This document shows, piece by piece, positions 15,494-23,871 of a DNA stretch of 64,000 nucleotides (the stretch's first letter is position 1; each line of letters begins with the position of its first letter). The stretch lies in assembly GCA_902592675.1 (NCBI GenBank), contig CACJFJ010000002.1:1-64000 (forward strand), in the 5' to 3' direction. The notes under the pieces were generated by a model. It ran no database searches and was not told the origin of the DNA. It worked only from the letters and a program-made list of their open reading frames with translations. Both the position numbers and the translations under genes were made by a program. This DNA comes from an uncultured Pelagibacteraceae bacterium (GTDB lineage Bacteria; Pseudomonadota; Alphaproteobacteria; Pelagibacterales; Pelagibacteraceae).

Positions 15494-16170
15494 TGGATTT
15501 TGCATTAATGTTTAATAGTTTCCCTAAATTACTTTTTGCAGCTGTAACAACTCTAAAGCTTCTATCTGTTTCTTTGATTATAGGATTATTTATTGGGCTT
15601 TTTTTTGCTATTCTTAGGTTAAACAAAAATATTTTTACAAATAAATTTGCTTATGTTTATTCATATATATTTAGAGGCACTCCACTTTTAGTTCAAATAT
15701 TCATTATCTACTTTGGCTTAGGCCAAATTGAATATTTGAGATCAACATTTTTATGGGTGATTTTAAAAGAACCTTATTGGTGTGCGATTATCGCTTTTTC
15801 GTTAAACACTGGCGCTTACACATCCGAAATTTTAAGGTCAGCTTTTCAAACAATAAAACCTGGTATAATCGAAGCTGGTAAAAGCTTAGGTATTTCAAGC
15901 AAAATAATATTTTATAAAATACAAATTCCAATTGCTATAAGACAATCATTGCCAGCTTACGGAAATGAAATTATTTTGATGATGAAAGGTACTTCATTAG
16001 CAAGTACGGTCACTTTGATGGATTTAACTGGTGTTGCAAAATATATAATTTCAACAACTTTTAAACCGATCGAAGTATTTATTATTGCAGGCGGAATTTA
16101 TTTGTTTATCACTTTTATAATTCACAATATCATTAAATTTTTAGAAAAAAAATACAGCTTTAATAGCTAG
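15493..16170 (+). CDS. Amino acid ABC transporter permease (HisM/OccM type)
   Basis: This 225-residue membrane protein has the HisM-type features FRGTPLLVQIFIIYFGLGQI and NTGAYTSEILRSAFQTIKPG followed by EAGKSLGIS, with the coupling loop present. Its ATG overlaps the stop region of the previous permease by one base. The 3' end overlaps the converging DUF6165-like gene by 11 bases. The ATP-binding subunit expected for this importer is absent on either side, so it must be encoded elsewhere or shared. Confidence 0.9.
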   Translation: MDFALMFNSFPKLLFAAVTTLKLLSVSLIIGLFIGLFFAILRLNKNIFTNKFAYVYSYIFRGTPLLVQIFIIYFGLGQIEYLRSTFLWVILKEPYWCAIIAFSLNTGAYTSEILRSAFQTIKPGIIEAGKSLGISSKIIFYKIQIPIAIRQSLPAYGNEIILMMKGTSLASTVTLMDLTGVAKYIISTTFKPIEVFIIAGGIYLFITFIIHNIIKFLEKKYSFNS

Positions 16171-16549
16171 TATATTCCTTTATCTCTTTAATTTTTGATC
16201 CTGTATGATTGTTTATCTCTAATTTAATTTTAGCTCTTTCGTCATTTAGAAAGTGAACATCTCTAGAAAGTTTAATAAATTTTTCCCCAAAATCTTTATC
16301 TTTTTCACATTGTCTTTTATCATCTTCAATAATCCATAGTTTCGCATTAATCTTTTTTAGAGACTCATAAAGATTATTCAGTTTTTCATCTGATTTTACA
16401 TTAATTTCTAGTTGAGTTTTTAAAATCGAATGCTCATTCTTAATAAACTCTAACTTTTTGCTATTCTTAATTTTTTCTTGCTTTATCTCTAAAATTGAAA
16501 TTTTATCTAAAAGTTCACCCACAGAGACTTCAACTATAATTTTATTCAT
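16160..16549 (-). CDS. DUF6165-like protein, unknown function
   Basis: This 129-residue soluble protein begins IIVEVSVGELLDKISILEIK and continues with a long alpha-helical, lysine/glutamate-rich stretch with leucines in coiled-coil spacing. RAKIKLEINNHTGSKIKEIKEY at the end is characteristic of the DUF6165 family as I remember it. Members often sit beside glycosyltransferases, as here: the GT9 gene starts 32 bases away in the opposite direction. No catalytic motif can be seen. The function is unknown. Confidence 0.7.
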   Translation of the reverse strand: MNKIIVEVSVGELLDKISILEIKQEKIKNSKKLEFIKNEHSILKTQLEINVKSDEKLNNLYESLKKINAKLWIIEDDKRQCEKDKDFGEKFIKLSRDVHFLNDERAKIKLEINNHTGSKIKEIKEYTSY

Positions 16550-16581
16550 AAAATTTTATACTGTGCTATCTTGTTATAAAT

Positions 16582-17523
16582 ATGTCTAATATATTAATTA
16601 TTAAACACGGATCACTGGGAGATATAGCCCAAGCAAGTGGTGCAATTCAAGACATATCTGAAAATCATAAAAATGATCGAATATTTCTGCTTACAACTAA
16701 ACCTTACTTTGATTTATTTAAAAAAAATCCTTTCATTCATGAGGTAATTTTAGACAAAAGGCTACCAAGATATAATTTAATTTATTTATATTTCCTAATG
16801 AGAGAGCTCAAGAAACATAAATTCTCAAAAGTTTTTGACCTTCAAAATTCTTCTAGAAGTAATTTTTACAAAAATATTCTTTTTCCAAAAGCAGGTAAAG
16901 TTGTTTGGTCGAGTTCCGCAACAACGATGCCGAGAGATAAAAATAAAGAGGAATTTGATAAAATTTCAGTACTCGAAAGATTTGATCATCAATTAAAAAA
17001 ATCTGGCTTAAATACATTTAACACTTTAAAGCCAGACTTTAGTTGGGCAGCTACTGATATTAGTGAAATTAAAAATTTTTATAAATTTGGTAAATATATT
17101 TTGTTATTTCCATTTTGTTCACCTCATTTGACAATAAAAAAATGGCCTTATTACAACAAACTTATTGAGTTAATTTTAAGTAGATATGGCGATGAGTTTA
17201 AAATTTTAACTGCACCAGGACCATCAGAAATAAATGATGCAAAAGATATAAATGCATTGGCTTTACTTGATAATGGAAGAGCACTTGATATTTCTCAATT
17301 AACATCTTTAATTAAAGATAGTTCATTTGTTATAGCTAATGACACAGGCCCAGCTCATATCACTGCTCATGTAGGAGCCAAAGGCCTTACATTATTTGGT
17401 AAACATACAACAGCTTATAAAGTAAGTATAGAAAGAGAAAATTTCAAAGCAATTGAAGTAAGTGATCTAAATAATTTAAGTGCTGAAAAAGTTTTTGAGA
17501 GATTATCTAACTCTTTAGCTTAG
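16582..17523 (+). CDS. Family 9 glycosyltransferase (heptosyltransferase-like)
   Basis: This 313-residue GT-B protein begins ILIIKHGSLGDIAQASGAIQ, the donor-side loop of ADP-heptose:LPS heptosyltransferases. The C-terminal half has LFPFCSPHLTIKKWP and the sugar-nucleotide segment FVIANDTGPAHITAHVGAKG, followed by LTLFGKHT. The family transfers heptose or related sugars in lipopolysaccharide core synthesis; the real acceptor is not known. The 3' end overlaps the AbrB-like gene by nine bases. Confidence 0.85.
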   Translation: MSNILIIKHGSLGDIAQASGAIQDISENHKNDRIFLLTTKPYFDLFKKNPFIHEVILDKRLPRYNLIYLYFLMRELKKHKFSKVFDLQNSSRSNFYKNILFPKAGKVVWSSSATTMPRDKNKEEFDKISVLERFDHQLKKSGLNTFNTLKPDFSWAATDISEIKNFYKFGKYILLFPFCSPHLTIKKWPYYNKLIELILSRYGDEFKILTAPGPSEINDAKDINALALLDNGRALDISQLTSLIKDSSFVIANDTGPAHITAHVGAKGLTLFGKHTTAYKVSIERENFKAIEVSDLNNLSAEKVFERLSNSLA

Positions 17524-18585
17524 TTTTCCTACTAATCTTAAAATTACTGGCACAATAAATAATATAAATAATAATCTTATAATATGATGAAAAGCTACAA
17601 AGTCTGGTTCTAAATCAAAAGCAATAGCGATAACAGCAACTTCATAAATCCCACCAGGACAGAAAGATAAAATCAAACTTAAGAAATTATTATCAACAAA
17701 AAATGTTGCAATATATGCTGCAATTAAACCCAATAAAACCAAAAGTATAGTTGCAACTAATCCGTGAAATGAGTTATTAGCAACTTCTTTAAATGTTTTA
17801 TTTGCAAACCTACATCCAACAGATGCACCTAAAATTAATAAACAAAAATTAATTGAAGCATCTGGTAGTTTATAAGAAGCAATATCAAATACCTGTAGAA
17901 CACCACTTGCAACTAATGTTCCAGATAAGAGCGCTGCTGGAACTTTAAACTTATCAAAAAAGAAAATAAATATTAAAGAAACTATTATTAATAAAATTAA
18001 ATCCCAGTGGTTTTGAGACATATAATCAAATTTCTCTAATTCCAAAGCTTCAGCAGGATAAAGACTGACGATTATAAAAGGGAATAGAGTTATTATGATT
18101 ATTAATCTGATTAAGTGAGCTGTTGCTACTTGTGATAGATCTGATTTTTCATATTCAGCCAAAATCATTAAAGGACCTAAGGCACCTGGAGCAGCAGAAA
18201 ATATAGATGTTTTTTTCTTATATCTTGAAAATTTTTGTAAGTATTTTGAAACAATCAAGATACTTACAATAATATAAAAAAACATGATTACTGTTGTCCA
18301 AATCCAATTAACCATTTGACTAAAAAGATTTTGGTCAATGTAATTTCCAATATGAAGTCCTAAGACAATTAATATTGAGCTTAAGGCTATTTTGGGCATT
18401 AAAACCTGAAAGCCTTTTAAAGCAATTAGTGAGGTTGCAATCATTGGACCAATCATCCAAGCAAGAGGAATATCAAAAAAATCTGCAACAATTGCACTTG
18501 GAATAGAAATTATGATTACAATTAAGAAATTTTTCGTAAATAATTGACTAAAATTTTCTCGGTCAAAGTGAATCGCTTTTAACAT
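17515..18585 (-). CDS. AbrB-family membrane protein (two-repeat, formerly called ammonia monooxygenase-like)
   Basis: This 356-residue protein is built from two related halves of about 155 residues, each with about five membrane helices. The first has WMIGPMIATSLIALKG and ALSSILIVLGLHIGNYI; the second has ALLSGTLVASGVLQVF and INFCLLILGASVGCRF. This is the AbrB duplication family; the transition-state regulator of the same name is unrelated. Function is not settled. It starts divergent from the tctC operon, a frequent arrangement, which suggests a role in the same organic-acid uptake or its control. Confidence 0.8.
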   Translation of the reverse strand: MLKAIHFDRENFSQLFTKNFLIVIIISIPSAIVADFFDIPLAWMIGPMIATSLIALKGFQVLMPKIALSSILIVLGLHIGNYIDQNLFSQMVNWIWTTVIMFFYIIVSILIVSKYLQKFSRYKKKTSIFSAAPGALGPLMILAEYEKSDLSQVATAHLIRLIIIITLFPFIIVSLYPAEALELEKFDYMSQNHWDLILLIIVSLIFIFFFDKFKVPAALLSGTLVASGVLQVFDIASYKLPDASINFCLLILGASVGCRFANKTFKEVANNSFHGLVATILLVLLGLIAAYIATFFVDNNFLSLILSFCPGGIYEVAVIAIAFDLEPDFVAFHHIIRLLFILFIVPVILRLVGKLS

Positions 18586-18603
18586 GTATTCTATCTTTGG
18601 TTG

Positions 18604-18632
18604 TTGACTATATTACTCAAAGTATGTTTAAT
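18604..18632 (+). promoter_or_regulatory. Sigma-70-type promoter of the tctCBA operon
   Basis: TTGACT (18604-18609) and TTTAAT (18627-18632) are separated by exactly 17 bases, five of six and four to five of six matches to the consensus. Transcription would begin near 18639, leaving a 25-base leader with GAGAGGA before the ATG at 18664. The promoter overlaps the longer open frame starting at 18601, which supports the shorter start for tctC. Confidence 0.6.
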
Positions 18633-18663
18633 TCTACCTTTAAATATAACACGAGAGGAAATA

Positions 18664-19644
18664 ATGAAACTAATTAAATCTTTTTTTTCAGTTTTATTCT
18701 CAGCTCTTCTTTTATTATCAACGACAACAGTAAATTCAATTGCAATTGAAAAACTACACTTTGTAATTGGCGGTGGTGCTGGTGGTGGTTGGGATGGAAC
18801 AGCTAGAGGTACTGGAGAAGCCCTAACAAAAGCTGGCTTTTTAAAAAGCGCATCATTTGAAAATATGTCAGGTGGTGGTGGTGGAAAAGCATTAGCTTAC
18901 ATGATTAACACTAAACCAGAAAACACTATTTTAGTGCAATCAACACCATTAGTTTTAAGATCAATTACAAGACACAAAGGGTATGTAAGCGGCAGTGGAA
19001 CTTTATCTTATAAAGATGTTGTGCCGATCGCTGGAGTAATTGGAGACTACGGTGCAATCGCAGTAGCAAAAGACTCACCTTACAAAAATTTTAAAGATGT
19101 TGTTGATGCATACAAAGCAAACCCTAGCTCAATTAAAATGGCTGGTGGTTCTGTTAGAGGAAGTATGGACCATTTAATTGGTGCTTTAGCGTTTCAAGCT
19201 GCTGGAGCAAATCCAAATGATGTTGCTTACATTCCTTATGATGCAGGTGGAAAAGCATTAGCTGGACTTTTATCTGGAGAAACACAAATTATTTCAACAG
19301 GTTTGGGTGAACTTATGGGAGCAAGAGACCAAGTAAGAATTATTGGTATTACTGCACCTGAAAGAGTTTCTGATGCACCAGATGCACCAACACTTAAAGA
19401 ACAAGGATACGATGTACAATTCGTTAACTGGAGAGGATTTTTTGGCCCTCCGGGCATGAGTAATAAAGACAAAAAAGCTATTGCTAAAATGTTAGGTGAT
19501 GTACAAAAAACTCCTGAATGGGAAGCTGTAAGAGCTAGAAATGCTTGGGTTAATATATACAACCCAGACAAAAAGTTTGTTAAGTTTTTAAAAACACAAA
19601 CTAAAGAAATGACAGCTCTTATGAAAAAACTAGGAGTTATTTAA
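18664..19644 (+). CDS. tctC: Tripartite tricarboxylate transporter substrate-binding protein
   Basis: This 326-residue periplasmic protein has a signal peptide (MKLIKSFFSVLFSALLLLST, then TTVNSIA). The mature part has LHFVIGGGAGGGWDGTARGT, the diagnostic glycine-rich entry of Bug/TctC proteins, and later GGSVRGSMDHLIGALAF and AYIPYDAGGKALAGLLSGE. These bind di- and tricarboxylates or other small carboxylates and deliver them to TctA/TctB. The ATG at 18664 follows GAGAGGA at the right distance. A 13-pair inverted repeat follows the stop and reaches into tctB. Confidence 0.92.
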   Translation: MKLIKSFFSVLFSALLLLSTTTVNSIAIEKLHFVIGGGAGGGWDGTARGTGEALTKAGFLKSASFENMSGGGGGKALAYMINTKPENTILVQSTPLVLRSITRHKGYVSGSGTLSYKDVVPIAGVIGDYGAIAVAKDSPYKNFKDVVDAYKANPSSIKMAGGSVRGSMDHLIGALAFQAAGANPNDVAYIPYDAGGKALAGLLSGETQIISTGLGELMGARDQVRIIGITAPERVSDAPDAPTLKEQGYDVQFVNWRGFFGPPGMSNKDKKAIAKMLGDVQKTPEWEAVRARNAWVNIYNPDKKFVKFLKTQTKEMTALMKKLGVI

Positions 19645-19663
19645 TCTTTTGGATTAATTAATT

Positions 19664-19712
19664 AAAAGAGCAGTGAATATAAATACTACAAAAATTATAT
19701 CACTGCTCTTTT
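19664..19712 (+). promoter_or_regulatory. Inverted repeat across the tctB start, possible attenuator/terminator
   Basis: AAAAGAGCAGTGA (19664-19676) pairs perfectly with TCACTGCTCTTTT (19700-19712) over a 23-base loop, and the right arm runs into TTATTTTT. The structure begins 20 bases after the tctC stop and encloses the GTG start at 19673 of tctB. It looks like an intrinsic terminator by stem and T tract, but the long loop and the overlap with the coding sequence suggest partial read-through or start-site masking, which would keep permease levels below the binding protein. Confidence 0.6.
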
Positions 19713-20143
19713 TTATTTTTTCAGCATTTTATTTATATACAGCTTATCAAATTCAAGTTTTTGCATTTGATGAAAATGCACCTTTTAATGCCAGAACATT
19801 TCCAATTTATTTAGGATATGCTGGCTTGTTTTTTTCTGGTTTAAAATTAGTTTTACCAGATCCTGATACTATTAAAGTTGAACACATAACTTTAGAATAT
19901 AAAAAAACAGGAATATTAATTCTTATTGCAATTATTTATGGAGCAACAATTTTAAAAGTTGGATACTTTTTAACTACATCTTTGTTTTTATTTGCTTCTT
20001 ATTATTTTTTAGGTGAAAGAAGATGGATCCTAATGTTTTTCTTATCTTTCCCATTTGTTGCAGCATTTATGTATTTGTTGCATGGAGTTCTTGATATTTA
20101 TTTAAGAGATCCTTTCTTAAAATTAATTGGAGTAATGGGATGA
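19673..20143 (+). CDS. tctB: Tripartite tricarboxylate transporter small permease TctB
   Basis: This 156-residue membrane protein has four membrane helices, as expected for TctB: SLLFFIFSAFYLYTAYQIQV near the start, LILIAIIYGATIL, TTSLFLFASYYFLG, and a C-terminal FPFVAAFMYLLHGVLDIYL. A GTG at 19673 is the likely start. The first codons lie within the inverted repeat described above, so a start further in cannot be ruled out. The 3' end overlaps tctA by four bases. Confidence 0.85.
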   Translation: MNINTTKIISLLFFIFSAFYLYTAYQIQVFAFDENAPFNARTFPIYLGYAGLFFSGLKLVLPDPDTIKVEHITLEYKKTGILILIAIIYGATILKVGYFLTTSLFLFASYYFLGERRWILMFFLSFPFVAAFMYLLHGVLDIYLRDPFLKLIGVMG

Positions 20144-21642
20144 TAGAAGGAATACTTGTTGGTTTAACCACAGCTCTTACATTTCAAAATATTTTTATGG
20201 TTATGATTGGTTGTTTCTTTGGAACAATTATTGGAATGTTGCCAGGTCTTGGTCCTATGACGGCAATAGCTTTAATGATACCAATTACATATGGTTTTGA
20301 CCCTGCTACTGGATTAATTTTGATGGCTGGGGTTTATTATGGTGCAGTTTTTGGTGGTTCAACATCTTCAATTTTATTAAATGCACCAGGCGTTCCAGGA
20401 ACAGTTGCTACATCGTTTGATGGTTACCCAATGGCTCAACAAGGTAAAGCTGGTAAAGCTTTAGCAATTGCTGCATGGAGTTCATTTGCAGGAGGAACGT
20501 TGTCGGCAATTTATCTGTTATTTATGGCGCCTACTTTATCTAAAGTGAGTTTATCATTTAGATCACCTGATTATTTTGCACTGATGATTTTAGGATTAAC
20601 TGCTATTGCAGCTTTTTCATCAAAAGGTCAATTTTTAAAAGCAATGATGATGGTAGTGCTAGGCTTAATGTTAGCATCAGTTGGTCAAGACTCTCTATCT
20701 GATATTACTAGATTTACTTTTGATAATATGAACTTAACAGACGGAATAAGCTTTGTGCTTGTCGTGATGGCAACTTTTGCAATGAGTGAAGCTTTAACAA
20801 TTATTTTAAAAAGGAATGATCCAACGGCTGCTGCCAAACAAGTTTCATTAACAGAATTAGGTTCAATTAAGATCAATAAAGAGGAAAGAGGAAAAATGTA
20901 CAAAACTATTCCAAGATCTTCAGTAATTGGTTTTTTAATTGGTGTTTTACCAGGCGCTGGAGCAACTATCGCTTCATTTTTAGCTTATGGAATGGAAAGA
21001 AATCTAGTTAAAGATGAAGAAAAGGAAAAGTTTGGAAAGGGTAGTGTTAATGGATTGTCTGCTCCTGAAACAGCTAATAATGCAGCTTGTTCAGGTTCTT
21101 TTGTTCCAATGTTAACCTTAGGTATACCAGGTAGTGGAACTACAGCTGTTATGTTGGGAGCTCTTTTAGGTTTTGGTATACAACCAGGTCCAAGACTGTA
21201 TATGACCAATCCTGAAATTTTTTGGTCGGTGATAATGTCGATGTATATTGGAATGGTTATTTTATTGATACTTAACCTGCCATTAATACCTTATATTGCT
21301 AGAGTCCTTGCAGTTCCAAAAAATTATTTGATACCATTAATCTTATTTTTTTCAATCACAGGAATTTATGTAATGTCATTTAATAATTTTGATATTTATT
21401 TGATGATTGGCATAGCAGTTGTAGCAACATTTTTGAGATTATATGATTTTCCAATGCCACCATTAATATTAGCATTTGTCCTTGGTGGTTTAATGGAGGA
21501 AAATTTAAGACGATCATTACTTTTAAGCAATGGTTCATGGGAATTTTTATGGGATAGAGCTCTTACAGTTTGTATATTATTTACAACAATACTAATTGTG
21601 CTTTGGCATATCTATAAAACTTTAACGAAAAAGAAATCTTAA
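20140..21642 (+). CDS. tctA: Tripartite tricarboxylate transporter large permease TctA
   Basis: This 500-residue inner-membrane protein has the usual TctA length and about 11-12 helices. Signatures include GTIIGMLPGLGPMTAIALMI, GAVFGGSTSSILLNAPGVPG and the internal repeat GFLIGVLPGAGATIASFLAY with NGLSAPETANNAACSGSFVP. These two related segments form the substrate path. It imports a carboxylate with a cation in concert with TctB and TctC. The stop overlaps the converging glycosyltransferase gene by four bases. Confidence 0.95.
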   Translation: MIEGILVGLTTALTFQNIFMVMIGCFFGTIIGMLPGLGPMTAIALMIPITYGFDPATGLILMAGVYYGAVFGGSTSSILLNAPGVPGTVATSFDGYPMAQQGKAGKALAIAAWSSFAGGTLSAIYLLFMAPTLSKVSLSFRSPDYFALMILGLTAIAAFSSKGQFLKAMMMVVLGLMLASVGQDSLSDITRFTFDNMNLTDGISFVLVVMATFAMSEALTIILKRNDPTAAAKQVSLTELGSIKINKEERGKMYKTIPRSSVIGFLIGVLPGAGATIASFLAYGMERNLVKDEEKEKFGKGSVNGLSAPETANNAACSGSFVPMLTLGIPGSGTTAVMLGALLGFGIQPGPRLYMTNPEIFWSVIMSMYIGMVILLILNLPLIPYIARVLAVPKNYLIPLILFFSITGIYVMSFNNFDIYLMIGIAVVATFLRLYDFPMPPLILAFVLGGLMEENLRRSLLLSNGSWEFLWDRALTVCILFTTILIVLWHIYKTLTKKKS

Positions 21643-22721
21643 TTGAGAATTTCTTTGTACTCTTTTATTATGTTTTCCCACTGAAATTTAGAAACATATT
21701 CCTTAGCATTTTTACCAAGTACATAATATTTTTTGTTTTCAATCATTGAATTTAATGATGAATAAATATCATCTAGATTGTTTCCATCACAAATTAAACC
21801 CGTCTTATCATGATTGATTGCATCAGATGCACCACCATCTTTTCCCCCAAGTGAAGGAATACCGTATTGAGCAGCCTCTATATAAGCTATCCCAAATCCT
21901 TCGACAGATGTTTTGTGAATAATTGACGGCATAACAAAAATATTTGACTTAGCAATTAAAGAATTTTTCAAATCATTACTTATATCCTTAAAAAACATAA
22001 CTTGAGAACTTAGATTAAGTTCTTTAACCAAATCTTTAATATTTTCTTCCTCTTCGCCATAACCAATACAAATATAAACTATATCAGGGTATATTTGTTT
22101 TAAATTTCTAAGAGCCATAACTATTTTTTCATGATTCTTTCTTTTATCAAATCTTGAAACAGTTATTAATCTTGGTGATTTTGTTTTAAGTAAGCTTTCA
22201 ACTTTTTCTAATGTTTTTTTATTCAATTGAGGGACAGGATCAACACCAGGATTGATTACAATTACCTTATCTTTATTCACACCATTATTGATAGCTAAAT
22301 TTTTAGTATATTGAGAATTAGCAATCACTTTTTCAACATTATTTAAAACTTTGATTACTCTTTTATTTAAAGAACTTCCTTTAGGATGATTAATTTCTTT
22401 TCCATGGATTAAACAATATCTTTTTTTATCAGTATTAATTAATTCCAAACTTTTCCAGTGATCAGCAATCACACCCTGTACTTTGTTCTCTTTTAAAAAT
22501 TCATTTATTAGTTGAGCTTTTCTTATTTTCCTAAGAAACTTAATTCCACCAACTCTTTCAATTGAAAAATTTTCATTTTTATCAAATTCTTTATGATTTT
22601 CTTGGTAATCTGCAAAAACTTTAATCATAAAGTTTTTAGACATCTCTTGAGTGAGACCCCACATTAAACTTTGCATACCGCCTAATTCTGGTGGAAAGGC
22701 TCTAGTAACTATTAGATACAT
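21639..22721 (-). CDS. Family 4 glycosyltransferase
   Basis: This 360-residue GT-B protein begins YLIVTRAFPPELGGMQSLMW, the donor-side entry of GT4 enzymes. The C-terminal half has RLITVSRFDKRKNHEKIV, then NIFVMPSIIHKTSVEGFGIA with YIEAAQYGIPSLGGKDGGAS, the E-x7-E signature that binds the sugar nucleotide. It probably acts on lipid-linked or surface glycan. The start overlaps the stop of the upstream thioredoxin-like gene by a single base, so they are coupled. Confidence 0.88.
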   Translation of the reverse strand: MYLIVTRAFPPELGGMQSLMWGLTQEMSKNFMIKVFADYQENHKEFDKNENFSIERVGGIKFLRKIRKAQLINEFLKENKVQGVIADHWKSLELINTDKKRYCLIHGKEINHPKGSSLNKRVIKVLNNVEKVIANSQYTKNLAINNGVNKDKVIVINPGVDPVPQLNKKTLEKVESLLKTKSPRLITVSRFDKRKNHEKIVMALRNLKQIYPDIVYICIGYGEEEENIKDLVKELNLSSQVMFFKDISNDLKNSLIAKSNIFVMPSIIHKTSVEGFGIAYIEAAQYGIPSLGGKDGGASDAINHDKTGLICDGNNLDDIYSSLNSMIENKKYYVLGKNAKEYVSKFQWENIIKEYKEILN

Positions 22722-23275
22722 TAATTAATTTTCCACTTAATGCTGCATCCAGCACTCGGTACTTGGTTTTCAGGTCCTTTACCAGTATCAGAAATTTGCT
22801 TCATTGCTTTAAATAAATCACTTTCTCCTTCTCTTACTGGTGTTAAATTTTTAAGCTCTCTTAATCTCCCTCTATATTGAAGTTCTAAGTTTTTATTATA
22901 ACCAAAGAAATCAGGAGTGCATACTGCATCATATGTTTTAGCTATTTCCTGAGTCTCATCCACTAAATAGGGAAAGCTAAACTGATTTCTTTTTGCAAAT
23001 AAAATCATATTGTCAAAAGAGTCTTCTGGATAATTTTCGGCATCATTTGCGCAAATAGCAACAGAATTAATACCTAAGTCTTTTAATTTTTTACAATCCT
23101 CAACAATATCTTTTGTAACTGCCTTAACATAAGGACAGTGATTACAGATAAACATTATTAAAGTTCCATTTTCACCTTTTACATCTTTTAAGGAAATTAT
23201 TTTATTATCAGTAGATTTGAGCTTAAAGTCATGGGCCTTTTGACCAAAATCACATATTGGAGTTTGTATTGGCAT
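22721..23275 (-). CDS. Thioredoxin-fold protein of the AhpC/TSA-like family
   Basis: This 184-residue cytoplasmic protein has a peroxiredoxin/thioredoxin fold with the active-site segment LIMFICNHCPYVKAVTKDIV, in which CNHC replaces the usual CGPC. YRGRLRELKN and VPSAGCSIKW further on are typical of this subfamily, whose substrates are not established. No signal peptide is present. It starts only 20 bases from the carbonic-anhydrase-like gene on the other strand. Confidence 0.8.
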   Translation of the reverse strand: MPIQTPICDFGQKAHDFKLKSTDNKIISLKDVKGENGTLIMFICNHCPYVKAVTKDIVEDCKKLKDLGINSVAICANDAENYPEDSFDNMILFAKRNQFSFPYLVDETQEIAKTYDAVCTPDFFGYNKNLELQYRGRLRELKNLTPVREGESDLFKAMKQISDTGKGPENQVPSAGCSIKWKIN

Positions 23276-23295
23276 AATGTAATAATATATAAATT

Positions 23296-23808
23296 ATGTT
23301 TTACGATTTAAAAGATAAAAAACCAAAAAACTCTGGCGAAAATTGGGTAGCACCAAATGCGGTTGTTATTGGTGACGTAACTTTAGAAAAGAACACTAGC
23401 ATTTGGTTTAATGCAACTTTAAGAGGAGATATTGAAAATATTCACATTGGCGAAGGTTCTAATGTGCAAGATGGCAGTGTTTTGCATACAGATCCCGGTT
23501 ATCCACTAAAGGTAGGAAAAAATGTAACTGTTGGACATTTGGTTATGCTTCATGGCTGCCTGATAGGGGACAATAGTTTAATTGGAATTGGTGCAGTAAT
23601 TCTTAACAATGCTAAGATTGGAAAAAATTGTATCATAGGTGCAAAAGCTTTAATTACAGAAAATAAGGTTATACCAGATAATTCATTAGTTATAGGCTCA
23701 CCGGGCAAAGTTGTTAGAGAAGTTACTGAAGAAGAAAAAAAGGCAGTATTTGAAAACACAAAACATTATCAAGATAATTGGAAAAAATATTCTAAATCGA
23801 TATTCTAA
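23296..23808 (+). CDS. Gamma-carbonic-anhydrase-like hexapeptide-repeat protein
   Basis: This 170-residue left-handed beta-helix protein is a trimer by family. [37 protein letters not shown] and [20 protein letters not shown] carry the three zinc-ligand histidines of gamma carbonic anhydrases (two in GHLVMLHG, one in VLHTD). Some of these proteins (YrdA/PaaY) have other activities or none, so function as CO2 hydratase is likely but unproven. The divergent thioredoxin-like gene lies 20 bases away. Confidence 0.87.
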   Translation: MFYDLKDKKPKNSGENWVAPNAVVIGDVTLEKNTSIWFNATLRGDIENIHIGEGSNVQDGSVLHTDPGYPLKVGKNVTVGHLVMLHGCLIGDNSLIGIGAVILNNAKIGKNCIIGAKALITENKVIPDNSLVIGSPGKVVREVTEEEKKAVFENTKHYQDNWKKYSKSIF

Positions 23809-23871
23809 AAAAATGAAAAAATTTTTATTTATTTCAATGTTTAAAATCATAATTTTTAAAGCAATGGTTTA

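Noticed and set aside
17515-18585. Reading the AbrB-like gene as ammonia monooxygenase or as a transcription regulator
   Set aside because: The two-repeat membrane architecture is that of the AbrB duplication family; it lacks any monooxygenase metal site and is not related to the DNA-binding AbrB.
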